The position numbers were made by a program, and so were the translations under genes. Under the pieces are notes generated by a model that ran no database searches, was not told the DNA's origin, and was given only the letters and a program-made list of their open reading frames with translations. Below are positions 1 to 6,658 of a DNA stretch of 11,515 bases, in pieces (the first letter of the stretch is position 1; the number at the start of each line of letters is the position of its first letter). This DNA comes from Chloroflexota bacterium (GTDB lineage Bacteria; Chloroflexota; Dehalococcoidia; GIF9; UBA5629): positions 1 through 11,515 of the forward strand of contig JAPLHM010000176.1 in assembly GCA_026389635.1 (NCBI GenBank), read 5' to 3'.

Positions 1-1293
1 CGGCTGGCCAACCTCGAGCGTAAAAAGATACTGGACGAATATAAAGATGTCCTCAAGACCATCCATTACCTGGAAGACCTGCTAGCCAACCCTGAGAAAA
101 TACTCAAGCTCATCCAGCAGGATGTGGCGGATCTCAAGACAAAGCATGGGGACAACCGCCGCACGGTTATAACACATGATGAGGCAGGACAGTTCCAGGT
201 GGAGGACCTCATCCCGCACATGGATGTGATCGTTACGCTGAGCGAGCAGGGATATATCAAACGCATCCCCGCCGACGTGTTCCGTAAGCAATTACGAGGC
301 GGGCGGGGTGTCAAGGGCATGGTAACTCGCGACAGCGACGACGTGATGAGTTCCATGTCTGCCGACACGCATGACAACCTGCTGTTCTTCACCAACCGGG
401 GCCGGGTTTTCAAGATGAAATGCCACGAGATACCGCAGGACATCGCGCGAACTACCAAGGGCATAAATATCATCAATTTGATCCCGATCGAGGCAAGGGA
501 GAAGGTCACGGCCATGTTTGTGCCGGAAAAGACCGACCCCAGCCTTTTCATGCTCCTGGCCACCTCCAAGGGTATAGTTAAAAAGACAGGGCTTAGCAAT
601 TTTACGGACGTTCGCCGCAGTGGTCTGATCGCAATGAAGCTGAAGAATGACGAGGAACTGATCGGGGTGGACGTCGTGGCCGAATCGGATAAGCTGATGC
701 TGGTCAGCCGCAACGGGCAGGCTGTTAAATTTGCCGTGGCGCCCTTGCGCAATGCCTCACGCACCAGCGGCGGGGTGCGGGGAATCAAGCTCAATAAGGG
801 CGATATCGTGGTCAGCATGGGCACCGTTCAACCGGCCGCTGACCTAATTACCGTCACCGGGAACGGCTATGGCAAGAAGACCAAAGTGGATAAATTCCCC
901 TTGCATGGCCGCGGAGGCAAGGGAGTGCTGGCCCATAAAGTCAATGCCAAGACAGGTAAAGTCATCGCCGCCAAATTCGTCCCGCCCGGCTACGAGCTAT
1001 TCATCACCACCGCCAATGGCGTGCAGCTGAGGATAAACGTGGATGTCGAGAGAGAGACCAGGGTATTGGTAGAAGGTGAAAGGAAGAAGAGGCGCGAGGG
1101 CGTGCCGGTCAAGGGTCGCATAACTCAGGGCGTTATGCTCTCCAGGCTGGATGAGGGCGACCGCGTCGTCTCCATCGCCCTGGTTGAGAAAGAGAATCCT
1201 GAGGAGCAGGCTGCCAAAGAGACCCGCGCCATGACAACAACGCCTCCCAAATCCATGGTTGCCGGCCAGCAGGAACTGCCGTTCGCCTCGTAA
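1..1293 (+). CDS. gyrA: DNA gyrase subunit A, C-terminal part (5' truncated by window edge)
   Basis: GyrA forms the breakage-reunion subunit of the A2B2 gyrase that introduces negative supercoils. The frame is open from base 1, so the gene starts upstream of the window and 430 codons plus TAA are visible. The first ~50 residues are the helical end of the N-terminal domain (ANPEKILKLI region). The rest is the DNA-wrapping beta-pinwheel, with about six blade repeats of the pattern 'L.....G...K'. A GyrA box is present as QLRGGRG at bases 289-309. The canonical form is Q(R/K)RGG(R/K)G, so position 2 is changed to Leu. The box and the six blades favour GyrA over ParC. The last blade carries an extra basic stretch of about 15 residues (around bases 1045-1110). 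The tail ends QQELPFAS. A GTG at 124 is internal, not the start. The catalytic Tyr lies outside the window. Confidence 0.96.
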   Translation, partial: RLANLERKKILDEYKDVLKTIHYLEDLLANPEKILKLIQQDVADLKTKHGDNRRTVITHDEAGQFQVEDLIPHMDVIVTLSEQGYIKRIPADVFRKQLRGGRGVKGMVTRDSDDVMSSMSADTHDNLLFFTNRGRVFKMKCHEIPQDIARTTKGINIINLIPIEAREKVTAMFVPEKTDPSLFMLLATSKGIVKKTGLSNFTDVRRSGLIAMKLKNDEELIGVDVVAESDKLMLVSRNGQAVKFAVAPLRNASRTSGGVRGIKLNKGDIVVSMGTVQPAADLITVTGNGYGKKTKVDKFPLHGRGGKGVLAHKVNAKTGKVIAAKFVPPGYELFITTANGVQLRINVDVERETRVLVEGERKKRREGVPVKGRITQGVMLSRLDEGDRVVSIALVEKENPEEQAAKETRAMTTTPPKSMVAGQQELPFAS

Positions 1294-1303
1294 ATTCTGA
1301 CTG

Positions 1304-1335
1304 GTCATTGCGGGCCTGAAAGGTTGTGGCAATCT
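1304..1335. repeat. Degenerate hairpin repeat of the TCATTGCG...GGCAATCT type
   Basis: In the 64-bp gap after gyrA the sequence begins GTCATTGCGGGCCTGAAAGG and ends GTGGCAATCT. ATTGC pairs with GCAAT, and inside it CCT pairs with AGG around a GAA loop, with G-T wobbles between. This resembles the short dispersed palindromic repeats (CATTGCGAG...GGCAATCT) that I recall from Dehalococcoidia and several other bacterial genomes. Only one copy is in the window, so its repeat status rests on recognition. There is no following T-tract, so it is not a good intrinsic terminator. Confidence 0.45.
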
Positions 1336-1357
1336 TACAGTATTCAGGAGAATCAAT

Positions 1358-2053
1358 ATGAAACTGGTCTTTATACACGGGTCAGGCGCCCGTGGGGACG
1401 TATGGATGCTGCAGAAGCGGCACTTTACCGACGCCGATACGCCTGACCTGCCCGGCCATCCCAATGGCGAAATATGCACCAGCATAGAGGCGTATTCGGA
1501 TTGGCTGCATGGCTATTTCCAGAAAAAGGAATATACAGACGTTGTGCTGGCGGGCCACTCGCTGGGCGGTGGTATTGCGCTCATGCACGCCCTCAGGTAC
1601 CCGAAGGATTTGAAAGGAATTATTCTGATAGGTTCCGGCGCACGCCTGAGGGTACGGCCGCTGATTTTAAAGGCCGTTGAGGGTAAACTGGGCGATACAC
1701 CTGGATGGATCACGGAACTGATCGAACCACTGTACGGCACGGTGGAAGAAAAAACGCGCAGGGCGATCATGCCGGGACTGGCCGAAGTGGGGCCTGCGGC
1801 TCAGCTCAACGATTTCCGCTGCTGCGATAAATTCGATATTATGGACAGGGTAAACGAGGTCAAATTGCCTGTGCTCTGCATCGTGGGTGACCAGGACAAT
1901 ATGACGCCGCCGAAGTATGCCCAGTACCTTGCAGGCAAGATGCCCGATTGCCGGGTGAGCATTATCGAAAGCGGCACGCACATAGCCTTCCTGGAAAAGC
2001 CGGCGGAGGTTAACCGCGCCATCGAGAGCTTTATCAAGCAGATAGCCACGTAG
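1358..2053 (+). CDS. Alpha/beta hydrolase family protein
   Basis: This is a 231-residue, cytosolic-looking single-domain alpha/beta hydrolase, typical of the smaller members of the fold. It begins with strand-loop MKLVFIHGSG, whose HG forms the oxyanion region (His7-Gly8). The nucleophile elbow is GHSLGG with Ser68. The probable acid is Asp180 in GDQD, and the catalytic His is His208 in SGTHIAF. All triad members are therefore present. The ATG is preceded by AGGAG at 1346-1350 (7-nt spacing), which fixes the start. It lies 64 bp after gyrA and 12 bp before the M50 protease on the same strand, so it may be co-transcribed with the latter. The substrate cannot be read from the sequence; esterase, lactonase or C-C hydrolase are all possible. 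Confidence 0.9.
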   Translation: MKLVFIHGSGARGDVWMLQKRHFTDADTPDLPGHPNGEICTSIEAYSDWLHGYFQKKEYTDVVLAGHSLGGGIALMHALRYPKDLKGIILIGSGARLRVRPLILKAVEGKLGDTPGWITELIEPLYGTVEEKTRRAIMPGLAEVGPAAQLNDFRCCDKFDIMDRVNEVKLPVLCIVGDQDNMTPPKYAQYLAGKMPDCRVSIIESGTHIAFLEKPAEVNRAIESFIKQIAT

Positions 2054-2065
2054 ATTATTTGATTT

Positions 2066-3187
2066 ATGATGAAAGGTTCGCTGCGCATAGCCCGCATCGC
2101 CGGCATCGATATCGGTATCCATTACACGTGGATCATTATCTTCATCCTGATCGCCTGGTCCCTGGCGGTGGGCTATTTCCCGGCAGAGTACCCGGGCTGG
2201 GGAGACTTGATTTACTGGGCGACGGCCGTGGTGGCGGCGCTGCTGCTCTTTGTCTCGGTCCTTATCCATGAGCTGGCGCATTCCCTGGTGGCCAGGTCGC
2301 GCGGCGTGCCCGTAAGGAGCATCACGCTCTTTTTGCTGGGCGGGCTGAGCAACCTGGAAGCCGAGCCTGAAAAGCCGGGTGTGGAGTTCGCCATCGCCAT
2401 AGCCGGACCCCTCACCAGCGTTGCCCTGGCCGGCTTGTTTTGGGCAATGGATCTAACCGGCCTGGCGGCTGCTGGGCCGGCCAAAGCCACGATTGTCTAC
2501 ATGATAGAGATTAATGTGCTGCTGGCCGCTTTCAACATTTTGCCCGGCTTTCCCCTGGATGGCGGCCGTGTCCTGCGAGCCATCCTGTGGGGCGCGACCG
2601 GTGACCTGAGGAAGGCCACCAATATTGCTGCAGCCATAGGCCAGGTATTCGGCTGGGCCATGATTGCCCTAGGGGTCTTCTGGGCTCTCACCGATAATAT
2701 AATGGGGGGTATATGGCTGGTCTTTATCGGCTGGTTCCTCAATAGCGCGGCGGAGGCTTCCAAGAGGGAGGTGGAACTGCGTGCGATCTGGCTAAACGTG
2801 AGGGTGGCCAGCGTCATGAATGACCATCCGGAGACGATCGAAGGGAACTCAAACGTCGAATTTCTGGTCAACGACATTTACATTAAGAAAGGCATCAGGG
2901 CGGCGGCTGTGGTTGAAGACGGGAGACTACTCGGGATCGTTACCCTCGCCGATATAAAGAAGCTGGCGCCCGGGGCATGGCGGGCCACCGCGGTCTCCAG
3001 TATTATGACGTCCCAACCGCTTAAGACGGTAACGCCCGGTGACGACATGAAAACTGCCGTCCGTCTCATGGCCGAGAATGGATTGAACCAGTTGCCTGTG
3101 GTGGTGGAAGAAAGGTTGGTGGGAATGCTAAACCGTGCCGACATAATCCGGTATGTGCAGGTTCATCACGAACTGGGGCGGAGATGA
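2066..3187 (+). CDS. M50 (site-2 type) membrane metalloprotease with two C-terminal CBS domains
   Basis: This is an intramembrane zinc protease of the S2P/SpoIVFB branch, 373 residues. Helices span roughly residues 22-36 and 50-67, followed by zinc-binding HELAH at 68-72. Further helices lie near 107-128 and 142-160. The second active-site motif is NILPGFPLDGGR at 157-168, with Asp165 as third zinc ligand. More hydrophobic segments lie at about 185-225. Two CBS motifs follow (about 250-302 and 312-366), each with a V/IM...P...T pattern and a G(I/M)(V/L)...DI end. CBS pairs in this family bind adenine nucleotides and are thought to couple protease activity to energy state. Family members cleave membrane-bound anti-sigma or pro-sigma factors, but the substrate here is unknown. 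The start is ambiguous between adjacent ATGs at 2066 and 2069. No Shine-Dalgarno is visible, and the 12-bp gap to the upstream stop suggests translational coupling. Confidence 0.93.
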   Translation: MMKGSLRIARIAGIDIGIHYTWIIIFILIAWSLAVGYFPAEYPGWGDLIYWATAVVAALLLFVSVLIHELAHSLVARSRGVPVRSITLFLLGGLSNLEAEPEKPGVEFAIAIAGPLTSVALAGLFWAMDLTGLAAAGPAKATIVYMIEINVLLAAFNILPGFPLDGGRVLRAILWGATGDLRKATNIAAAIGQVFGWAMIALGVFWALTDNIMGGIWLVFIGWFLNSAAEASKREVELRAIWLNVRVASVMNDHPETIEGNSNVEFLVNDIYIKKGIRAAAVVEDGRLLGIVTLADIKKLAPGAWRATAVSSIMTSQPLKTVTPGDDMKTAVRLMAENGLNQLPVVVEERLVGMLNRADIIRYVQVHHELGRR

Positions 3188-3232
3188 ATATCAGCCCGCA
3201 AAACCGATTATTAATTTTGGAATTTTGTTATG

Positions 3233-3694
3233 CTACTTAGATCCCGGCCTGCGGATGGTGAGTACGGGGCATGAGGCCTGGCGGACGATCTGCTCGGTGG
3301 TTGATCCAGAGATAAATCTGCGCCACCCGGAGAGCCCATGTGTAGCGATAACAATCATGTCGATCCCCTTCTCTCCTGCATAGCGTATGACCTCGCCCGC
3401 GGCATTTCCTATGAGCACCTCCGTTACCGCAGTCACGCCCCGCGTTATCTTCTGCTCAGCCAGATTTTTGAGCGACTTCTGCGCCTGTCCTTCCAGTTCC
3501 TGCTGGTAAGAGGCAACATTAAAGCTGGCAGATTCTACGCCTATGGGTGCTTCTACAATGGGTACCAGGGGCACCACATTGATAATATGAAGCGTGGCGC
3601 CGAAATGCGCGGCCAGTTCATCTGCAGCCTTCAGCGCCTCGTAAGAAGGATCGCTGAAATCGGTCGGGCAAAGTATATTCTTAACCGGCAACAT
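3233..3694 (-). CDS. UspA-type universal stress protein
   Basis: This is a single-domain Usp of 153 residues, the usual size. The N-terminus (NILCPTDFSDPSYEALKAA) is the classical first strand with its conserved Asp. Near the C-terminus ATHG-9x-GS, followed by STTEQIVRQASCPVLTI, is the ATP-binding loop of the nucleotide-binding Usp class. The first Gly of the G-2x-G-9x-G(S/T) pattern is Ala here, a common variant. The start is supported by a GGGGGA stretch about 9 nt upstream (3703-3708 on the complementary strand). It lies 41 bp downstream of pyrE on the same strand, so co-transcription is plausible. It converges with the M50 gene (45-bp gap, no terminator hairpin seen). The physiological role (starvation or redox tolerance) is family knowledge only. 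Confidence 0.93.
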   Translation of the reverse strand: MLPVKNILCPTDFSDPSYEALKAADELAAHFGATLHIINVVPLVPIVEAPIGVESASFNVASYQQELEGQAQKSLKNLAEQKITRGVTAVTEVLIGNAAGEVIRYAGEKGIDMIVIATHGLSGWRRFISGSTTEQIVRQASCPVLTIRRPGSK

Positions 3695-3735
3695 CTCTTA
3701 ATTCCCCCTACACAAAATTATTATGCGCTATCTAT

Positions 3736-4302
3736 TTAGAACAGGGTATTAGCCTGCACTGTGCCGTCTGTATTGAAGTGGATGAGGGCGACGAAGTCAT
3801 ACCCGTCAGCTATGAGCTTATCGCTACCGCCTTCGTGGCGGTCAACTATAGCCACTACCTTCACCACCTTGCAGCCGATGCTTTCAACCGCTTCTATGGC
3901 CTTAAAAACTGACCCGCCGCGTGTAACCACATCATCCACTATGGCCACCCGCATGCCCGGCTCGAGGTGACCCTCGATCTGCTTTTTAGTGCCGTGCTCT
4001 TTTGGGGCCTCGCGTACCAGGAAGGCGGGTATTGGTTTTACCCTCCCATAGCTTACAACTGCGACTGCAGTGGCGATGGGGATAGCACCAATTACGAGCC
4101 CGCCAATTGCCTGTGCCCCGCTGCCCTCCAGTATGTCGCAGATGGCTTCGCCAACGCGGCGAGCTCCTTCAGGGTGGAGAGTGAGCAGTTTGCCTTCAAA
4201 ATAGCGGTTGCTTTTGGCGCCCGAAGCAAGAGTAAACTCGCCGAACTTGATGGCCCCAGTCTTTTTAGCCAGTTCAATGAGCGAATCTGCGGGCGTATTC
4301 AT
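3736..4302 (-). CDS. pyrE: Orotate phosphoribosyltransferase
   Basis: PyrE transfers phosphoribose from PRPP to orotate, giving OMP in de novo UMP synthesis. With the start chosen here the protein has 188 residues, normal for the family. Orotate-site motif SGAKSNRYFEGK is at 27-38. The flexible catalytic loop is the APKEHGTKKQIEG stretch. The PRPP loop IVDDVVTRGGS is at 121-131. The frame is open upstream to an ATG at 4443, which would add 47 residues. I prefer ATG 4300-4302 for two reasons: homologous N-termini start near here (LIELAKKTGAIKFGEFTLASG), and a consensus-like promoter sits inside the extra segment at 4334-4362. No good Shine-Dalgarno precedes the chosen ATG, and the leader would be only about 25 nt. 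No other pyr gene is nearby, and uspA follows. Confidence 0.95.
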   Translation of the reverse strand: MNTPADSLIELAKKTGAIKFGEFTLASGAKSNRYFEGKLLTLHPEGARRVGEAICDILEGSGAQAIGGLVIGAIPIATAVAVVSYGRVKPIPAFLVREAPKEHGTKKQIEGHLEPGMRVAIVDDVVTRGGSVFKAIEAVESIGCKVVKVVAIVDRHEGGSDKLIADGYDFVALIHFNTDGTVQANTLF

Positions 4303-4333
4303 AGCTATAATCTGTATTCGGCGACTGCAGAAA

Positions 4334-4362
4334 ATTATACGTCCCCGCTTGCATATTAGCAA
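4334..4362 (-). promoter_or_regulatory. Probable sigma-70-type promoter of pyrE
   Basis: Reading the complementary strand, TTGCTA (4362-4357, 4 of 6 matches to TTGACA) is followed after exactly 17 nt by a perfect TATAAT (4339-4334). Transcription would start near 4327, about 25 nt before the pyrE ATG at 4302. This placement excludes the longer upstream pyrE start. No attenuator or operator-like inverted repeat is obvious in the short leader. Confidence 0.65.
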
Positions 4363-4405
4363 CTTACCCGTTGAGACGGTGTGTACTTTATTCTGTCCCG
4401 TGGGG

Positions 4406-4411
4406 TATAAT
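4406..4411 (+). promoter_or_regulatory. Possible -10 element of the zinc-ribbon/TPR gene
   Basis: A perfect TATAAT lies 26 nt before the ATG at 4438, predicting a start near 4418. No convincing -35 hexamer lies 16-18 nt upstream: a TTGAGA at 4371-4376 is 29 nt away, too far. There is no TG extension. It is back to back with the pyrE promoter in a shared control region. Confidence 0.35.
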
Positions 4412-4437
4412 CGGATAAACGGCGGTTTTTCTCGTAT

Positions 4438-5397
4438 ATGCAACAGAGTTTCCTGTGTCCACGGTGCAGTAACGTAGCCTTCCTGGGGCAGCGTTTCTGT
4501 GGTTTCTGCGATTTGGTATTCCTTTATTCATGTGTCCGGTGCGGCTCTGCCCTTGAGCCGGGCAGCCCCTATTGTGGAAGTTGCGGCACGCAGGTCGACT
4601 GGACGGCGCCGGCGCCGCAATATTCACAGCCGCCGGCAGTCGCCGCTGCACCACCGGGCAATATTGAGCAGCCGGTTAATGTCGGGCAGCCCGGTTCGCC
4701 CCCTGCCGGTGAGCCGGTAAATCAGGCGACAGTGGCGGAGTACCAGTCCGGTCCTGAATCGTTCCCTGTTCCTACACCGCTTGTTTCTGACCAGACCCCG
4801 CCTCCCCAGGTTCCTGCCGACCACAAGGCAAAGGCGGAGGCTCACCAGGAGAGGAGTTTCGAACTGCTCAAGGACGGCCATTACTCCCTTGCAATAGACG
4901 AGCTGACCAAGGCTATCCAGTTCGACCCGACTACAGCAATTGTGTACCTGCTGAGGGGAGGCGCTTTCTACAAGAAAGGCGACCTCGACCTGGCAATGGC
5001 AGACCTCAACCGCGCCATTGAACTCGACCCCTACCTGTCCGCAGCTTTCTATAACAGGGGCAGCGTATATTACTACAAGAAAGAATTTGAGTGTGCCATA
5101 AACGACTTTTCAAGCTCCATTGCTGTTGATGACACAGACCCGGGTGCATTTCATAATCGTGGCTGCGCCTACATGATGAAAGGGCAACACTACCAGGCTA
5201 TCGAGGATTTTAGCCGGTCAATCATGCTCGATCCGAGGGATCCCAGGGTTTATTGCAGCCGTGGCAGTGCATATGCGCAGACAGGGCAGTCGCTGAAGGC
5301 GGCTGAGGATTTCCGCAAGGCTAAAAGTATGACCTCCGACCTGGCGGTCATAGAGAAGGCAGATCAGGCGCTGAAAGAGTTGGGCCAGGGGCTATAA
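4438..5397 (+). CDS. Double zinc-ribbon protein with five TPR repeats
   Basis: This is a 319-residue protein of modular build. Two four-cysteine zinc ribbons open it: C7/C10/C21/C24 and C32/C35/C46/C49. A Pro/Ala/Gln-rich, probably disordered linker follows (about 53-128). Then come five consecutive 34-residue TPR units (about 131-300), with the usual G..Y....Y..A...F..A....P spacing. There is no signal peptide and no transmembrane helix, so it is likely cytosolic. TPR arrays bind peptides or partner proteins, and short zinc ribbons of this kind often mediate protein or nucleic-acid contacts; the partner is unknown. The start has only a weak ribosome site (GGCGG, 4421-4425), but the first zinc ribbon begins immediately, which supports it. 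It converges with rmuC with only 17 bp between the stops. I do not know a named function for this architecture. Confidence 0.88.
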   Translation: MQQSFLCPRCSNVAFLGQRFCGFCDLVFLYSCVRCGSALEPGSPYCGSCGTQVDWTAPAPQYSQPPAVAAAPPGNIEQPVNVGQPGSPPAGEPVNQATVAEYQSGPESFPVPTPLVSDQTPPPQVPADHKAKAEAHQERSFELLKDGHYSLAIDELTKAIQFDPTTAIVYLLRGGAFYKKGDLDLAMADLNRAIELDPYLSAAFYNRGSVYYYKKEFECAINDFSSSIAVDDTDPGAFHNRGCAYMMKGQHYQAIEDFSRSIMLDPRDPRVYCSRGSAYAQTGQSLKAAEDFRKAKSMTSDLAVIEKADQALKELGQGL

Positions 5398-5414
5398 GGG
5401 AGCGTTTCTTTGAC

Positions 5415-6602
5415 CTACTCCGGCAGCGGAGGCTCAGATGGCGAAGGCTCGATGTCAATGACATCAAGTTCTTTAATATCGCTCTCATGCCTGAGCTGAT
5501 CTATCCTGAGCATAGGCCGTTCCAGCATGTTTTTTCGTGTGCCGCTGAGGGATTCAAATTCCTTTTGAGCATCCTGCAACTTCCTGCCCATCTTATCCAT
5601 ACTGTCCACAAATTTCTGCCACTGCGCGACGAACAGCCTGATCTGTGTGATGATCTCAGCGAGGCCCCTCTCCATCTTGAAGTTCTTGGCGGCCTGGTTT
5701 ATCAAGGCCAGCACTGCATACAGCGTTACCGGGGAGCAAAGCACTACTTTCGATTGGAGGGCGTAGTCGAGCATGGACGAGTCGTTCTCGTTGATGAACC
5801 GGTAGACTTGCTCGTTGGGTATCAGCACAAGCACGTAATCAACGGTATTCTGCTCGGGGTTGATGTAATCCCGGGTGGTGACTTCCTTGACGCGCTGGCG
5901 GGCGTCTTTGAGGAAAGCGGCCTTGAAGCCCTCACGATCGGCTTCTGACTCCGTATCAATGTACTTCAAATAATTATCCAGGGGAAACTTGACATCCATA
6001 TTGAGCACCAACCGGTTGGGCAGGAGGAAAGTGTAATCGGGCCTGGAGCCTCCAGTCGCGTCCACCTGCTGCTTGCGGTAGTTGGTCCCCTCCAGGAAAC
6101 CGATACTGGCCAGGATGTCGTCGGCCATACGTTCACCCCACTGCCCCCTTACCCTTGTATTGCCGAGGGCTGCCTGGAGTTTGCCGGTGGTCTCCGACAG
6201 CTTGATCGTCTGCTCCGAAGCGGTCTTAAGCTGGGAGAGAAGCTGGCCATAAGCCTGGGCGCGGTCCTTTTCCAGCCCGCCCAACAGTGTTTCCAATCCC
6301 TTGAGGTTGTCGCGCACTTCCCTGATGGATTGATCTATCAGAGCCTTCTTGCCCTCGATATTTTGCTCGCTGAGCTGTGATTGCGCGGTCACCAGTTGTC
6401 CCGACATCTTGACCAGGTGATCTACGGCCGTCTGTGTGGCAACATCGGTGAATGCGGCCAGGTTTTTCTGTACCTCGCCGCTGATGGCCAGCATGTCTTG
6501 TTTATAGTAAGGCTTGTATACGCGGGTAATGATTATCGTGATTGCCACCCCGATAGCAATGCCGCCTGAAAAGACCAGTCCGTAAATCAGCAGGTCGTTC
6601 AT
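5415..6602 (-). CDS. rmuC: RmuC family DNA recombination protein
   Basis: This is a 395-residue RmuC homolog. The family was identified in E. coli as limiting inversions at short inverted repeats, and it has a predicted PD-(D/E)XK-type nuclease fold. An N-terminal membrane anchor spans about residues 5-26. A long helical, probably coiled-coil region follows (about 35-145). Then comes the RmuC domain with RGQWGE at 152-157, RPD at 187-189 and MDVKFPLDNY at 202-211 (Asp203 and Lys205 as likely nuclease-site residues). The domain continues through a conserved stretch with CSPVTLYAVLALINQAAKNF. Orientation should place the domain in the cytoplasm. It is the last gene after the two zinc-finger membrane paralogs but has its own promoter overlapping the end of the preceding gene (28 bp between stop and start). 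Confidence 0.94.
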   Translation of the reverse strand: MNDLLIYGLVFSGGIAIGVAITIIITRVYKPYYKQDMLAISGEVQKNLAAFTDVATQTAVDHLVKMSGQLVTAQSQLSEQNIEGKKALIDQSIREVRDNLKGLETLLGGLEKDRAQAYGQLLSQLKTASEQTIKLSETTGKLQAALGNTRVRGQWGERMADDILASIGFLEGTNYRKQQVDATGGSRPDYTFLLPNRLVLNMDVKFPLDNYLKYIDTESEADREGFKAAFLKDARQRVKEVTTRDYINPEQNTVDYVLVLIPNEQVYRFINENDSSMLDYALQSKVVLCSPVTLYAVLALINQAAKNFKMERGLAEIITQIRLFVAQWQKFVDSMDKMGRKLQDAQKEFESLSGTRKNMLERPMLRIDQLRHESDIKELDVIDIEPSPSEPPLPE

Positions 6603-6629
6603 CAGTTATATCCGAATAAAATCGCCGCT

Positions 6630-6658
6630 ATTATATTGAAGGGAAAATCCTGTGCCAA
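6630..6658 (-). promoter_or_regulatory. Probable sigma-70-type promoter of rmuC
   Basis: On the complementary strand TTGGCA (6658-6653, 5 of 6 matches) and a perfect TATAAT (6635-6630) are separated by exactly 17 nt. The predicted start is near 6623, about 20 nt before the rmuC ATG. The -10 box overlaps the stop codon of the preceding zinc-finger gene (6633-6631), so rmuC can be expressed independently of that pair. Confidence 0.72.

Noticed and set aside
124..126. GTG as the start of the gyrA fragment
   Set aside because: The frame is open to base 1 and the preceding residues (ANPEKILKLI) are typical GyrA, so the gene is cut by the window edge.
66..824. 252-codon minus-strand frame opposite gyrA
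   Set aside because: It is an antisense shadow of gyrA: Ser/Arg/Leu-rich, no recognisable domain, and fully covered by an unmistakable gene.
1133..1485. Minus-strand frames over the gyrA/hydrolase junction
   Set aside because: They overlap both real genes antisense and cross the hairpin repeat; no domain or ribosome site.
1667..2281. 204-codon minus-strand frame opposite the hydrolase and protease
   Set aside because: Charged, His/Arg-rich shadow translation covering catalytic motifs of both sense genes; no independent support.
3188..3232. Possible terminator between the M50 and uspA genes
   Set aside because: The gap is AT-rich with short AATTTTG direct repeats but no stable stem-loop plus T-tract.
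5487..5948. 153-codon plus-strand frame opposite rmuC
   Set aside because: Antisense shadow of the conserved RmuC domain.
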